Source: Mariannaea sp. PMI_226 (lineage: Eukaryota; Ascomycota; Sordariomycetes; Hypocreales; Nectriaceae). Taken from it: DNA of 64,000 bases. The position numbers and the translations under genes are program-made. The stretch is taken from positions 124,001-188,000 of the forward strand of contig JANFOG010000012.1 in assembly GCA_024336345.1 (NCBI GenBank). Reading direction: 5' to 3'. Of the stretch, positions 47,700-61,454 are shown in pieces. The notes below the pieces were generated by a model. It saw nothing but the letters and a program-made list of their open reading frames with translations, did no database searches and was not told where the DNA came from. Numbering within the stretch: position 1 is the stretch's first letter; each line of letters begins with the position of its first letter.

Positions 47700-50600
47700 G
47701 GAGTGCGACAATCCATTTATTAATTGGGCTGAGAGCAACGAAGACGACGACGACGACGACGACAATGATGATGAGTACGACTAGGCCATCTGCAGGGATG
47801 TAGGTAGCCAAGGAGAAAGAAGGATGAGCAAGTGATGGTCCAGAAGGGCTCCAGTTGATAATTACGGCATGGATGTGCATACACCATGGAGGCAGATATC
47901 TTCAACTCGACTGCATGATGGATGCGATGAAAAGCAATGCTGGAACAAAAGTCGAACGGGGGCCGCTTATCTAAGTCGGACACCTTAACGCCATGGGTGA
48001 GATGCGGAGGTACCTACTGTGTAGGTAGGTAGGAACGGTAATATAAAGTGTGCTTCAGGTAGCCCACCCCAAAGGAGGATCAAGCGAGGAGAGTAACAAA
48101 ATGCACCGACCTGGCCAACGCGCCAACCTATTAGTTTACTTCGTACAGATTACTTTTTTTCCACACTGCCTTCCTTTTGGTAGGTGGACGTGGGCCAAGC
48201 CAGCCCAAGGCAGGGAAGTTGCCGTTATAAGCCATGCAAAACATGGAGTCAGATTTGGCCGCCGACATCCCGGATTTTCAAGACGAGGGTGTAATAAAAA
48301 GTGGAATTACAATAGGCAAGCGCCGACTTGAGGCGTGAAAACAAGAGTGAGCAAAACAGGAAAGGAATGGAGACAGCCCAGCATGTCTTCCCTTCGTGGG
48401 AAGGGTTTCAGACATCTTGGGGGAGACGGGAGGTAATTAAGTTATGGACTGCAAAACTCTGTACCCATCTTGCAAATACTGTGCAGGGAGACAAGTTTGT
48501 ACATGCGTCGGTACACAACGCCGTTCGCGACGTGATTTGGTACCTCCATTCTATGGCCCATTAGGGAAGAAATAGCATGTTTCCTCGAGGCACCAGGTTC
48601 ACAGCTATGTACTGAACTTTTCGGTTATCAGATGCAAGTAGCTTCAGGCAGTAAGTATCTCCCTTGTGTAATTATTTTAAGAATTATCTATTGGGGAGTT
48701 CAAGTAATTACGGGACTCTAACAATGTCCAGGTAAGGTAGGTGCTACGCAGTACATGAATACGTACAGCGCTCCATGCATGCAGGATGCTACGGTGCTGA
48801 ATTACGCCGTCGTCACGGAGGAATAAAAGGGAGATGTCAGTCGGGAGAAATGTCAATGCCATCCATGTCGGCAAAGCTCACATTCGCTATTGCCAACAAA
48901 TCGCCCTCCTCCTCCTCCTCCTCCTCCTCCTCCTCCTCCTCCTCCTCCTCCCCCCTCCTTTCCCTCAAGGCTGCCTTCGAAGTACGGCTGTAACAGACAA
49001 AGCGGCATGGGGGAGCAAAGGACAAGTGATGGAAAAAAGAGATACATAGTATAACAAACAGGACTGCAAAAGGCACGGCTTCCCATGCTTGCCATGGCAG
49101 TTTTAGGGGAAAGAAGGGGGGGGGGTCCAATTAGCTGGATGTATGCCTGAAGTACAAGGAGGGGACCTTCCTTGGCTGACTTCGCACATTGGGTTGGTTA
49201 GCACCTACCTTGCTTTGACATGGACAAAGGAGTGTGCACGGAATAATTAACTGCGTTTATGTACCTTGCAGCACACGGCAACTTTACACAGTACAGTCGC
49301 CTCCCATTGAGCTGGTGGGAAAAGCAGATTTGCTGGCAGAGCTACTCCATAGGTAGGCAGGCTCCGCTGCATCAAAGCGCCTGCACAATGTACCCAGTTC
49401 GTTGCTTACACGGTTCAGCATTCTGTGTCGTGACTTCCTTAGGTCCTGCATCGACGGATCCATTCCTCTTCCCACACCAACCTAACCTAGGTTCCTTCCC
49501 GCAACTGGTCTGCCATAGTACATTCATTCTCAAATTTCATCCCGCCATCGATGGACCATTCAGGACATCACCACCAAAACTACAGTACTGACCGTTCAGG
49601 CAAGGCCCACTCCTCCGCCATCCTTTGCCTTGGAGAGCCTTCGGAGTCAGCTCTCTTGTGAATGCTTCCGACAAGGCCCCATGTCCCCAGGCTTGGGCAA
49701 TTAACTTGGACTGGGAGGATGGATTCCAAGCTGGGGTCGAGGTTGGATCGGTGACTGATGGAAAGGTGAACATCGAGTGGCAAAGGTGTGGGCAATGGTA
49801 AGAATCCAGGCCAGCTCTTGATGCTTCGCACTATCCGAGCGACGCACCACGCACCTACCAGCTCATCCTCGCACTCTCACATTCTCATACTTGCACGCTT
49901 CACCACCACAGTACCGGCGGGGAAGCGGCTTGGCCATCAGTGGTAGCCAAACGCATGTGAGCTTTCTCCCTGCAATGCCCATGCCATTACCCGCAAGTCC
50001 CAAGCTCTATGCCACACCCACCTCCTGGATCATGACCCCAGCGCAAAGACCCCCAACCCACTCCCCTTCAACGGGGCCATGCCTCCATCTGTTTTGAGGT
50101 TCATCATCATGGCTACATCTCCACCATCCATTTTGAGTGTTTTCGGTCCTTATCCCTATGCACTTCCCTTCACTCTCGTTCTGTCTCTTCTGTGGATGAA
50201 GATTGCATCGCGGTCAAACTAATCAAACAAAGTTAACGCGTAACTCCGAGCGCATAGTGTCCCTCTGACGTGTATATTTACCAAATCCCGTGTAATCTCC
50301 TTGCCAAAGCACGCAAATCGACATGGCCTACCACTTGCTACGTACAAATGGATACATAGTATGTAGTAGCCTTGACTTAATACAAAACAACTTGCCTACG
50401 AGCTATTCTGCTCCGCTGCCGCCACGACGCCCTCGTTTCCCCAATGACATCCTATCCATGCTAGGCAGTGGAGACCAGAAGGGTGTTTATTTGGCTCAAC
50501 GAATACGCAGCTAGGTCTCAGTCCGACAAATCTTGGTGCTATGTACCGTCTGAGACTAATAATAATTAACCAAGGGCACAGTAACAAGGTCCTATGCTTC

Positions 50601-53600
50601 TGTTTGCAAGTCAAAGGGACCACAGTCCGCATGCTGACTTCCGCTCACCTACCTACCTGCCTGCCTACCTTGCCGTACTACGTAATGAAGCACGGCCTCC
50701 GGTTACAGTACGTCTCACTTTCTGTCGTGGATTGTAGCCTTTCATTACCGAAGACGGGCAAAGAATCATTGTGAGAAACCTACTCGGCTCTATGCTCCGT
50801 CTGGCCTCGGCCAATCACGCCAAGTATGATAACCATCTGACTGACTTGCCCTCTGTGGTCTTCCATGCCAGCTCGCCACCCAGCAAAAGACAGGAATGAC
50901 CACTTGCTCCAGCATGTTCACCAAAGCCTTTGCAGATACCGCCGAACCGGCTGGCCGGCTCCCTTCATAACCACCATACAGGCAGGTACTCAACAAAATC
51001 GCCCAGGCGCCCCCCAGCCAATAGAGTTTGCGCTGTTCAGAGCGAAGAACGGACGGGGATAAGGCATTTAGTTCTCCAGGTGGCACCACCACATACAAAC
51101 TCTCAAGCAATATCCGTTCGGCGATGGCATTTTGCCCCAGTCCGCATCATCAATCATCAATCGACATACAGCAGTCGAGGCACATTACAGCGTCATGGTC
51201 GGATTTCGGAGTGCCCCATTAATCGATGAGTTAGACTACACCATCACGGGCGTGGTGTAGGCTGTAGGGTGTGCCTCTTTTTGTCTTCCGTGATTAATGC
51301 GACCGTCGTCGACACCTGCTGACTACTGCAAAAAACAGGAGACGCACCATGTTCCTTTGAAATACTCTACAGCTCCATCCATCGAGGTAAATTTCTCCCT
51401 GGCCACATTTCAAGTGATGTTCGACTAGACCGGCCACATGGTTTCATGCACAAGCTGAAAAAGACCACCAAAATAATAATTACTCTCCCTACTCGTGAAA
51501 GTCGTATTGCACCCCCAAGCATGGAGTAGACCAAAACACACATCATCTCCTCTGACAAGGGATAGATCAACCTTGAATTCACGCTCTAGGCGAATGTGGT
51601 TTGCACTCAGTTCCCTCAAATAGCGCACATGACGACGGGGCTTTCTAGTCGCAAATACCACATGCCTGCACAAGGCCCTCTTCCCATCCTGTCTACACCA
51701 AGCAAATGAAGTTTTGACTTGGGAGGGAAAGGATGCCATTGCACATGCGTATCCAGTCTCTTATTGGCTTCGCACCCCTTAAGCCCCATGTTGTGGACGC
51801 TGCTGCACCCATGTCCCACCGCCACCAAAACCAACACGTTGTGGTCGTGCGTGGTGTGTCAATGTGAGTGTGTCTGCGCGCACAGGATCAGCAAGCGGGC
51901 CACAGCTTTCTTAGCTCCAATAGTATTGTTCAAGGCCTGGGTCCCTTCGACAATGATGTCTTCATCCCTTCACTCCCAACACTCCCTCCTCCACGTCCGC
52001 TTCGCCGCCTGATGCTTCCCGATAATAGCTACTAACAAACTAACCACCACTGTCTGTTCCGTCTTCCCTGCGCATAGTCAGACATGAGGGCACAGACTAG
52101 AATGATCGAATTGCCATTTGACCTGCTGAGCTGAGCTACCTTGCTTCACACACACGCCTGCTGCATAAAGACCGTGGATGAGCAAATCGATACCTGCCTG
52201 CGCCCTGTTTCGAGAATAGCTTAAGTCGCAAATAGAAATCATATATACAATACATTGGTACATACACACCTGATCATACCCAGACATCACATTCACCATG
52301 TTGATTCCTGATTCGTCCGCTCAAACCGGCCTGGAGTCATCATACTTACTCCATACTCTTCGTGTATTCATCCATCGAACACACCACACACCGCGTTTCG
52401 TGGGTTTACTCCAGTACCTAGTCATTTCTTGACTTGCATTGGGCCAATATTCGGAAACTCCATGTCCAATTTCGGATTTCCAGTTCTTCATCCCTGACAC
52501 CTGCGAGAAGACGGTCTAGTCCCAAGGTTTTGGGCGATCCCTGTCGATCGTCTTGCACAGGCAACAAAGTACTTTGTATGGAGTACAGCGTAAAATAACT
52601 CCAGGTCCAGCCACGCCAGGAGTAAGAAAGCCTCGATCATAATTTCCCTCGCAGTCAAACACGGTGCGGTTTGCCAATTTCCTCAGAAATGCAAAATTTT
52701 CAGCCTGGGCTGTTTATGTTTGAGATAGTGACTGTTCCATTATAACACGACATTCTTCTCGATCCGATTTGGTCACGAATGAGTCGGGATACAGAGACAA
52801 ATCTTGATCCGCTTCGTATTTGCCGTTTCTAGCATCCCACTCTGTATTCATTCCGTAGGCTACGCAGAGGACTGGTGGCAAACCTGAGACGAACGGTTCG
52901 TTGAAGAGGACTTGGCCATAGGGATTTTGTATCCTTGATACTCAACTCCCTACTTTGTTCCCTGCCCCATAATACTGGTTGCATCTCAGACACCCCTCCT
53001 GGCTACTCAAATTTTGGCAACCATTGAGTTATCATGAATTGGTTTTTATTAGATGAGATGAGTAGGGTGGTAAAACTGGACATATGACTTCATACATGAC
53101 GGCTCAAGATATGAGTCTCAATTTTTTTTTTTTTTAATTAGGTTGACGATTGAATGCGAGTCTCCCTGTTTTTTTATGTTTTAGTTGATGGTGCATCTTT
53201 CATCATTCTTAGTGCACTCGATGTGACGGACGGATAAGAAATCCCTTTTTGAGTATTGCGCTTGGTGACCGCCACCATATGGTAGTCGAACCCTGATTGC
53301 AACCAATTACATCCAAGGGCCACATGATTGAGGGAGTCCCGACGGTGGATAGCACATTGGAGCCGGATGAAAACTTGTACTCTGGTATGAAACTCAGGGT
53401 AGACCACACCGCGAAGTTCTGCTTCTTACTCAGTAACTTACTGCGGCTACGCAGACAAACAAATTCTCCTACCAAATGTACCTGGTCACTTCCAGATGCC
53501 AAGGATATCTCAATCAAAAAGCCAACTACGAGGACGATTATTAACAAACTGGACCAGAAAGGAGAGAGTTGGAAATGCCTTCCTGCGTTGTGGTGATACC

Positions 53601-54000
53601 CTACAATTCCATACGCTCCCGTCTTGGTCGGCCAGTGTCAGCTGACAATACACGTGACTATATCTTATTATCATGAATGGATGAATGGGACTGAATTCTT
53701 GCTGTTGGCATTGTCCATGGCCTGACGAATAGAACTGCGGCTATTACTGTATAGCTACTGGTTGGTACTGCAGTTGCTTGCTAAAAACGATTCAGATGTT
53801 GGCTGGATATTTTTTTCCACTCCAAATCATCATTCGAAGTGCAGTCGAGTAGTAGCTTCTGGCAAGCATCTGAATGGCAGGCTGGCATATAAACTTCACT
53901 GCTGACCTACCAACTTATCATCAATCCCCCAATCCAGTACAATAGCAAAGGAAGTTGTGAAAGCGAGCAGCTTAGAGATAATATCTATATCCCGACTTCC
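47700..54000. other. Gene-free region, middle part
   Basis: No gene is supported. Visible elements: (GAC)7 at 47743-47763, GTAGGTAGGTAGG near 48020-48035, a (CCT)15 microsatellite at 48905-48949, an ACCTACCTACCTGCC string near 50648-50665 and a T run near 53122-53136. Base composition falls slightly in GC toward the right, but not enough to call it a RIP-affected relic. Confidence 0.4.
48905..48949 (+). repeat. (CCT)15 microsatellite
   Basis: Fifteen uninterrupted CCT units, flanked by C-rich sequence. Confidence 0.95.
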
Positions 54001-57000
54001 AAGTCCCACGGCTTGACCACACCTTGTACCCCTCCTCTAAGAGGCTGATACACTGTTCGGGAATGAACTACCAGTGGGGGCATTGTTACGTCGCCAGTAA
54101 GACGCCTGATGCCCTGTGCTTCATGCCATGCTTCCTGCTAGGCCTTGGGCCATATATATAAGTTCGTTGGTCAGATATACTCTCGAGCCTCTAGAATTTG
54201 TCCCGGGATCTTGTGTAGCACGGCCGAGTTGAGGCCGTGGGCATTGTGTAATGTCAACATCTCGTCCATGCATACCGCCTTCATGGTTGAGGTTGTTGCC
54301 CCGATGACACCGGCACTATGGATATAGCAACTTTTATTCCATAGTTCGAAGACCAGCACATCCCTGATCAAGACTCTTGGATGCTATGCATTGCCTGGGC
54401 GAGCATGCAAAATTGGTGTAATAGCACCGAATACTAGCTGGCTTTACGGGTGTAATATAAAACTTCCTGAGTGAGAGAAGTCTCGCAAGCCCCGAGCAGC
54501 TTGCTCAAATCGCACCTAGTATGCAACGTTACGAATAGTTCAATTATCTGTCACTATAACGCTTGTGTAGATAGAACCATAGGAACTCTGTTCTAAACAT
54601 AAAAGTAGCTAGAACAAAAAAAAAAAAAAAAGTGTTCCCATCTTGATCACTCAATAATAGAACGAAGAAAGTCTCAAAGGCAGGCAAAGAAAGGATTTAT
54701 TTTCTAGTGGCGTTAAGTGAAGTTACGAAAGTTAGCTCTATGAAACGATAGTTCACGAAGTGTAAGAGATCTAGATTGGATCCTCTTATGGTTGGATATT
54801 ATTTTTGGACGGTGGAGCATAGAGCCCGATGCTAGAAATAATTTCATGCCCATGGCTAGTCGCCCACTCTTCTTCTGTCACGGCCCCCAAACGTAGGCAA
54901 AGCCTCATTGGAGTAGGCAGCATCAGCCTGAGGCGCAGGAAGCGGCAAGATCCTCGAAACGGATGTGGCATTGGTCGGCTATGGTTGAGACAGTTGGCAG
55001 CCTTCCTATCTATCCTTGTCAGAAAGGAAAAGAAAAAAATTGAAAGCACCACGGGTCACGGCGATGAGCGGAGCTTTTGATAGGGTGGCAAAAAGCGCCT
55101 TGCTGAAGATCTCAGCCGTGACGCAGCCGACCTCTTCACGAGACCGTGTCCAAGAATTTCCAGGGTGATACGACATAGATAGTCTACCTGCAAAGAGAAG
55201 ATGGGAAATCAATCACCAACAGCCAGGCTGCAGTCCAGGCAACCTCCAAGATCTCGGCCCTCAAACGCCACCTATACTCGCTAGGGAAAGAGAAAGAAAA
55301 GAGGGAACAATCCACTCGGTGAAAGTCCGCATAGTCGGAGTCAGTGGTTGACGGAAGTGGTTCTTCAGTAGTAAGACGAGTAAGGGTCCAGAACTCTGGG
55401 CTACTGAATGTCCATTGAATATCCTGTAATCATAGTCATCACTTAGTGTGCTTTGTCGTGTTTGTAGCGCTGTACTTTGGCTAGGGGGTCATTCTCTGTT
55501 TCCGGTCTAATAGCACAAGATGTTGTGTGATTCTTCGTGTTGAAGAGTCACAGCCCTCAGTCTCAACGGGTTAACTTTCCTTTCTTCTGATTCTTTCTCG
55601 CCATTTGCGCACATGTCTTTTTATTTTGTCGTAGCCAAATACAAAAGTCTTTGAATCATTAGAATGCTCAACTGTAAGAGATACTGGAGTCAATGACATG
55701 CTCCATCAGGCATGAAACTAATTTTTTTTACGTCGTTTCACTGGAACCATGACACACTTGGCGGGATGCCCACAAGCGTAGAGCTCGCTTTGTCACTCGT
55801 CCTCCTGTGACCGGGAATGCACAGGGTGCATGGGAGATGGCAGGCATCAAGGTTGAACGATAAATGGGCGACTTTGCAGATGAAAACAAGGCGTCGTGAT
55901 ATCTTCCTTTTCCCCTGGTTGAAGACAGTGTGGTGAGGTCATTTCGAATTGTTGGTTGGCTGGTTGGCTGGTTGCATGGATGCATGGAGGGGAAAAGGCT
56001 GGCTGGGGGACGTCTAACTCCTCCGATGAAGCGGCCCTCAGCTTTCAGTGGCGTGACACGTATGCCAAACAAAATTCCAGGGCTTCACCAACCAGGCAAG
56101 GGCTCGTATCAAGTTTCTAGAGGGCGTTTACATTCGTCACAGGTATAGGCGGGGTATGGTGGTGCTAGATGGTTCGAAAGGGTCCGAGTTGTGGTGAGGA
56201 TTGCAGACTAAGGCAAACCGAGAGGGAGTGAGTTGAAACTGGATGAGGAATCCAATGGGCAGAAGAAGCGTCATGACTGCGGCATGCCTTTGCGGGTGGC
56301 CGAGAGCCCGACACGAGCATTGAATGGGATCCCCGGGCATCGGCTCCATGAGATAATTACCTTAGGTAGGGTTGCTTTTCTGTTCCCCCTCCGAGGATGC
56401 ACACCCCTCCCACTTTGCGCATGGTCCGTCATTCCGAGATGCCGGTCCTACAGATGCAGTTTGGGGACAGTGAGAGAAAACCAATCTAGGGGCCAACGAC
56501 AACAACAATAACGATAATAATAATACTTACTAGAGTGCGAATTTTCTGAGGAGAGCGGGCGGGCGGGCGGACATCTTGGGGCGTCTGTCGTTGACCAACG
56601 AGTCCCCCCCCATTCGAGTCAGTCGGCTCCCCGTCATTCGACGTACGTGCTACGTAATTGTCGTTGCCCTATTTGGATTTAGCTGACTGGGTCACTTCCA
56701 TCATTACCACGCCATGTTCCGTGCGATCCTTTTTCTTCGGGCTCCTCTTTTGGCGGCATATATTTGTATTATTGCTCATCGTCAAACGGGGTCTCATCAG
56801 TGGGTGCATGGAAGTTTCTACACGAAGCTTCTACAAACTCCGGATCGAATTTCGGAGATACATGCAAGATAGGCTTTTATGAGTCAGAGAAGACTCGATT
56901 ACATAGTATTGGTATTCGGAGCCATCGATGACCCGATCCACTGCCTAAGCTTCCATTCGATGCCCTGTGAAATCGGAGGTCAACGCAAGCGTGTATAGGG

Positions 57001-60000
57001 TAGACTGCATCTCACCCAACAACAAAGTATACGGAGGCGAATACTGTCAGTGAACCCGGATGTCTAGTATAGAGAAAAGGGTCCAGTGGTTTTTATGAAG
57101 TATTGCTAGCTAGCCTCTTGGTAAGGTATGGCGAGAGAACTCAAGGGCGTGCCCTCTTTTGGTTGATATCACAACGCAATTGCGGGCGACCCTACAACCA
57201 GAAGCGACCAAGGAGCGGCATAACTCGAACACACACATATACCCGTGAATTCGAGATGACATCCCATCACCCTGTTGGGAAGTCACTCAGCCCAACATAT
57301 TCTTCCATATTGGTGAAAATCACATGTATCAACGAAGGACTGAAGTCTCTGGCTCATCCAGATGCAGATTGGGTTGGCTGGAGTAAGAAAAGCCATCACG
57401 TTCGATGAAAGAAAAAGGGGAATACAGAACTGCTAATCGATGCATCTCAGTAAGATCCATAGTTGTGTTCAAAAAGGTAATTACTTACAAGATATGCCTT
57501 GAAAAACATCAAGCTGGTTTTCTTTCACTTTCTCACCTTTGTTTCGTTGTTGTTGATAAGCCTCGTCTATCGTGACCGATGCTTGGCATATCGAGGTTTA
57601 GATTCATGGTCATGAGCAAACTTCGTGAAAACCGATCATCTAGGAATCAGTTTGGCAAGGAATAGATGATAAAGGATATCAAATTATACATAAACCCTAC
57701 AAATAAATCTTCCAGTTTCCAGCGCACCCCCTGCGTTCAACTTGACTAGTGCTTTTGCGTGGCGGCTGTTTGGTATCCCATCCATCATCCGCCTTTCGCT
57801 TGAGGAAGAAGGTCCTTTGATATTGACTTGATATTTGGTGATGTGAATGTCGGTCTAGTCTTAAAACTTGGAAAGGAATGTTACATGTGCTGGGATATGA
57901 TTGTTGGAGAGAGAAGAGGGGAGACGATATCACTTGGTGGCTGTGATTCCCTAACGGCTGGGATCAATAGAGTATCCTTTCCTCTAGAGAGACATAGTCT
58001 TCGCTAAAGGGAAAGAAGAAGAAAGCCTTGGTAATCATTCAGAATATTGTCTTCATATGCAAGAGAACAAGCTGTAAGTTACGATAGCCCTGAACCTCTC
58101 AAAAACTCTTGCATCTGGGCGAGATACCAATGCTAGACAAACTACCCACCCCCCTTTAACACCTGGTTATTCAGCTGGGGCTAGCATTACTTGTTTATTT
58201 CTGCACAATGAGCGAGAATAGTGTAAAATAGTATGAGAAAACTATAATACTTCGCTAATAATAGCCTCAGGATAAACGAGAGAAGGATCCTGGGGCAGTT
58301 TGAGGCCATAGTTCCTTGTAGAATATGTCTAACCCCCCTGTCGGCTATGGAACTGAATCCTGCAACCTGATTGAGGTCTGGGTTCAATCCAATGTATCTC
58401 TACTTCATAGGAACCTTTGTATTTGACTTGTTTTGAGTAAGTGAAATGCAACCAGTTTACTCTGTACGTGTGGCTTGGCGTGTTGGATCTCCCTAGGAAT
58501 AGAAAGCGAGTAATGTCCCTGGTCATTTTGTGTTCAAACTGATTCATCACGTCTTTGGTTGAGCATGAGAATCAATTAGTTCGCAGAAATACTAGAGAGG
58601 CATAGCATAGTGCTCGAAGTGTCGGTCAGACAAACAGCCACCACTGGGAAATAGCCGTTTCTATGAAAGGGGGACACTGCCACCAGTGCACCATTCCTAG
58701 CCTTGTACGATGAGGGTATTCTGATCCATCGTCAGCACTACACATAGTCTGTTGCATTCCTGGCCGGCCTGAGAGCACCAAAGCCACCAAAATAAGGGGA
58801 AAAAAAAAGCCCCCAAATGCTATTTTCAGTGTACCCAGTCCCGGAACTGCTCACACCCGGGCAACTTTGTTTGGCTGACAACCATGGTATATATGTATCC
58901 TATTGTTGTTGCGCCCGGCCCAGAGCAGCGCGCGCCACGGAACGGCGACAGACGAAGAGAGGGCTCCAGAAGCAAGGGGCACGGCGACGGCGGGGAGGAA
59001 CCCCAGATTAGATATTCCAAGGCCCCCAAGTATTTTTTTTTAATTAGAATCAAGCGAGAAAGCCAAAAGACGGACAGACAGGTGATTGAATCGGCCACCC
59101 GATAATTGACCTTGCAGGGTGAGCATGGGGGGATATGGTACGATACACCCCCCACAGGAACGTAAGAAGGGGCGCAGGCGATGCTGGCTTTAACAGGCGG
59201 GAGCCCTTGCGCCCTTGCAGGTCATGAAGAATAGAAACACTCTCTACCAAGGGCAGCGTGCGGGGAGGAATGCAGCCGAAATTTCCCTCACCTTTTTGAG
59301 AACTCGAGAAGAGCAGAGCTGTGGTTTGTTTGGAGGAGTGTTGGAAGTAAAGGGAATGGTACGTAAGCAAACGCTGGCAACACGCTTTACATTGGCAGGG
59401 TAATTTTGTTCCTGAAATAGTACTCGGTTACTTGAAAGGGTGAATTCTACTTTGCTATTGGCATTAGTGCGGCTTTATGCTAGGTATGGTGCAGTTCTGA
59501 CATCAAGGGTCGGCACAATACATAGTAACATTTGCACTCAACATATTGGAGCTGACTTATACGCCACCAATCGTTGATTACCAACCGACTTGTGCTTGAC
59601 AGTCTCGAAAGCGAAAACGGCAGAAAAGAAAATAATAGAAATTACCAGAAAATAACATAAAAAAAACTCCTCCAAGCAGCATCTTACAGTGAAGCTACTC
59701 ACCTGAATGATCTGGTCACGCGACCTTGCATCACCAGCTATGCAGAGATTGAATACTATTTTCTTTATTACCAGGGCTAGATTCTATTAGATCATAACTG
59801 ACCGTAGGGCTCTCTCGGGTTGGCATCTCCGTTTTTAATTTTATTTTTGCATTAATCACGAGGAACAAGTCTTCTGGTCAATCACCTTTGAGCCCTGGTG
59901 ATTTGATCCATCTATTGGCTGGCCTTGCCGCGCAGTTGAGAGATATGGACACCGTTTCAGGGCCTCTTTTGACGGCCCCATGCAGAAAACACCACTGTTA

Positions 60001-61454
60001 TGCGGATTGGTTACTTTCAAAGGACTTCACACAGATCAGTCACTCCCTTCTGCAGAAGAAAAAAGAAAACTACACCAAAAGGACCAGATTACGCAAAAAG
60101 AATAAGAGAGAAACAGAAAATAAAAGTTTTCGTCATTACGTTTCCCGGTGGCTCGGCATCGCTCACCATTTGCTGGTGTCCCGGCTGGGAATAGCTTCAG
60201 CTGGCAGGGCAGTGCAGGTGACTCAACAACCCCTGCAGATACTTTACTACTACTGTATGAAGGCAGAGAGAAGAGTAGCCGCCTGGAGCAAGTCCGCCCT
60301 CCAAGAGACCCGATATCGCAGCAAAGGGGGAAATCGTAACACGCGCACACTCTTTGTTACGTTTTAGCAACTTAATGATGCATACCTGATGTTTTGCATG
60401 TTTCTCCTGTCTGGGGCAGTCTGTATGTCAGGCGCCCTTCTTCAACATCGAGCGGCGAACTCATTCTAAGAAAGAGGAATAGCACACGCATACACTTATC
60501 CATTTTTTGAAGTCTTTGCAGTGTCCAACAACAAGCTGAATAATACATGCCCGATTACCTCATGTCATCAATGTCAAGGAGATGCAGTAGTTTGCGTTTA
60601 AGGGCGGGCGTGCGTGTCCGTTATAACCGACGACTTTTGTTCTTTAATAAGGCAGAAAAGAAAGAAGGAGTAAAAGTATTCAAGCTTATTAATAATGTGT
60701 GTTGTTGTATTAGTTTTGCAACGAATCGTTGAGGATTATCCCGCTTCTCGTCTCATTCTCTACGGTATGCCCGTAACACACTAGAGACTCAAGTCTGCTT
60801 CTGTACGCGCGAAATACGTCATGGTGCCTCTCCTCCTGCACATCATCGTCCTATTTACAAGGATACCCTGGTTGCTCTCTTCTCCCCACCAACAGGTTGA
60901 CACCCTCAGAGGGCAAGGAGGCGCACCAAAGCGATTCGAGCCGTGTCTAAGCATGCAGGGGTGGCAGAAGAAAAAAAGACGAAAAAGAACGAGGAGAAGA
61001 AAAGCAGAATACTTACTGGCTGGTCTCAAGCAAGGGGACCTCAAAAAAATTTGAGTCGAGCTTGTGATTCGTTCTTCTGCCCCTTCTTCCGCCGATTACG
61101 GTCTTCTTCGCTATTCGTCGTTGACGCCGAATCCCGACTGAGTATGGGAGAAAAAGCATCTCCGCTGGGCCACAGAGTGCTTGTGACTGATGATCATGCT
61201 ACGCCGCCCGAATGCCGATTGTGTAAGAAAACTAGTAGACCTATATAGAAGACTGTCTCGCTGTTTAGGAAGAAAAAGTTCATTATTGTCAAGACAACTT
61301 CAGAATTAAACAAGAACCAGATACCAAAGCAAACTCCAAGGATTCCGCCATCGTTCTAACTACCACTACTACCACAACAACTACGATAACTACTGCTCCG
61401 AACAACATCTTGCCTCAACCAAAAAGAGTAACCTTTAATCTCACACCGGAAACC
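54001..61454. other. Gene-free region, distal part
   Basis: No gene is supported. On the minus strand around 55300-54800 there are short helical-looking frames (for example REEVGCVTAEIFSKALFATL) separated by stops and a donor-like GCAG|GTAGAC; they could be a decayed gene, but no family is recognised. A GGTTGGCTGG minisatellite lies at about 55950-55975, a GGGC-repeat at about 56555-56572, and the last ~250 bp before 61455 contain ACTACCACTACTACC-like repeats typical of a fungal 5' leader. Confidence 0.4.

Noticed and set aside
53209..53547. 112-codon minus-strand frame starting with a signal-peptide-like helix
   Set aside because: Only the first ~18 residues look like a secretion signal; the rest shows no Cys pattern or domain, and overlapping frames are equally open.
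58310..58395. GGGTTCAATCC resembling a tRNA B box
   Set aside because: No A box at the right distance and no cloverleaf can be folded.
47700..60000. RIP-mutated transposon relic
   Set aside because: The region is not strongly AT-rich and shows no long terminal or inverted repeats by eye; a RIP index was not computed.
59888..60367. 159-codon plus-strand frame
   Set aside because: Includes an A-rich stretch translating to Lys/Asn/Arg, no domain or splice context; treated as chance.
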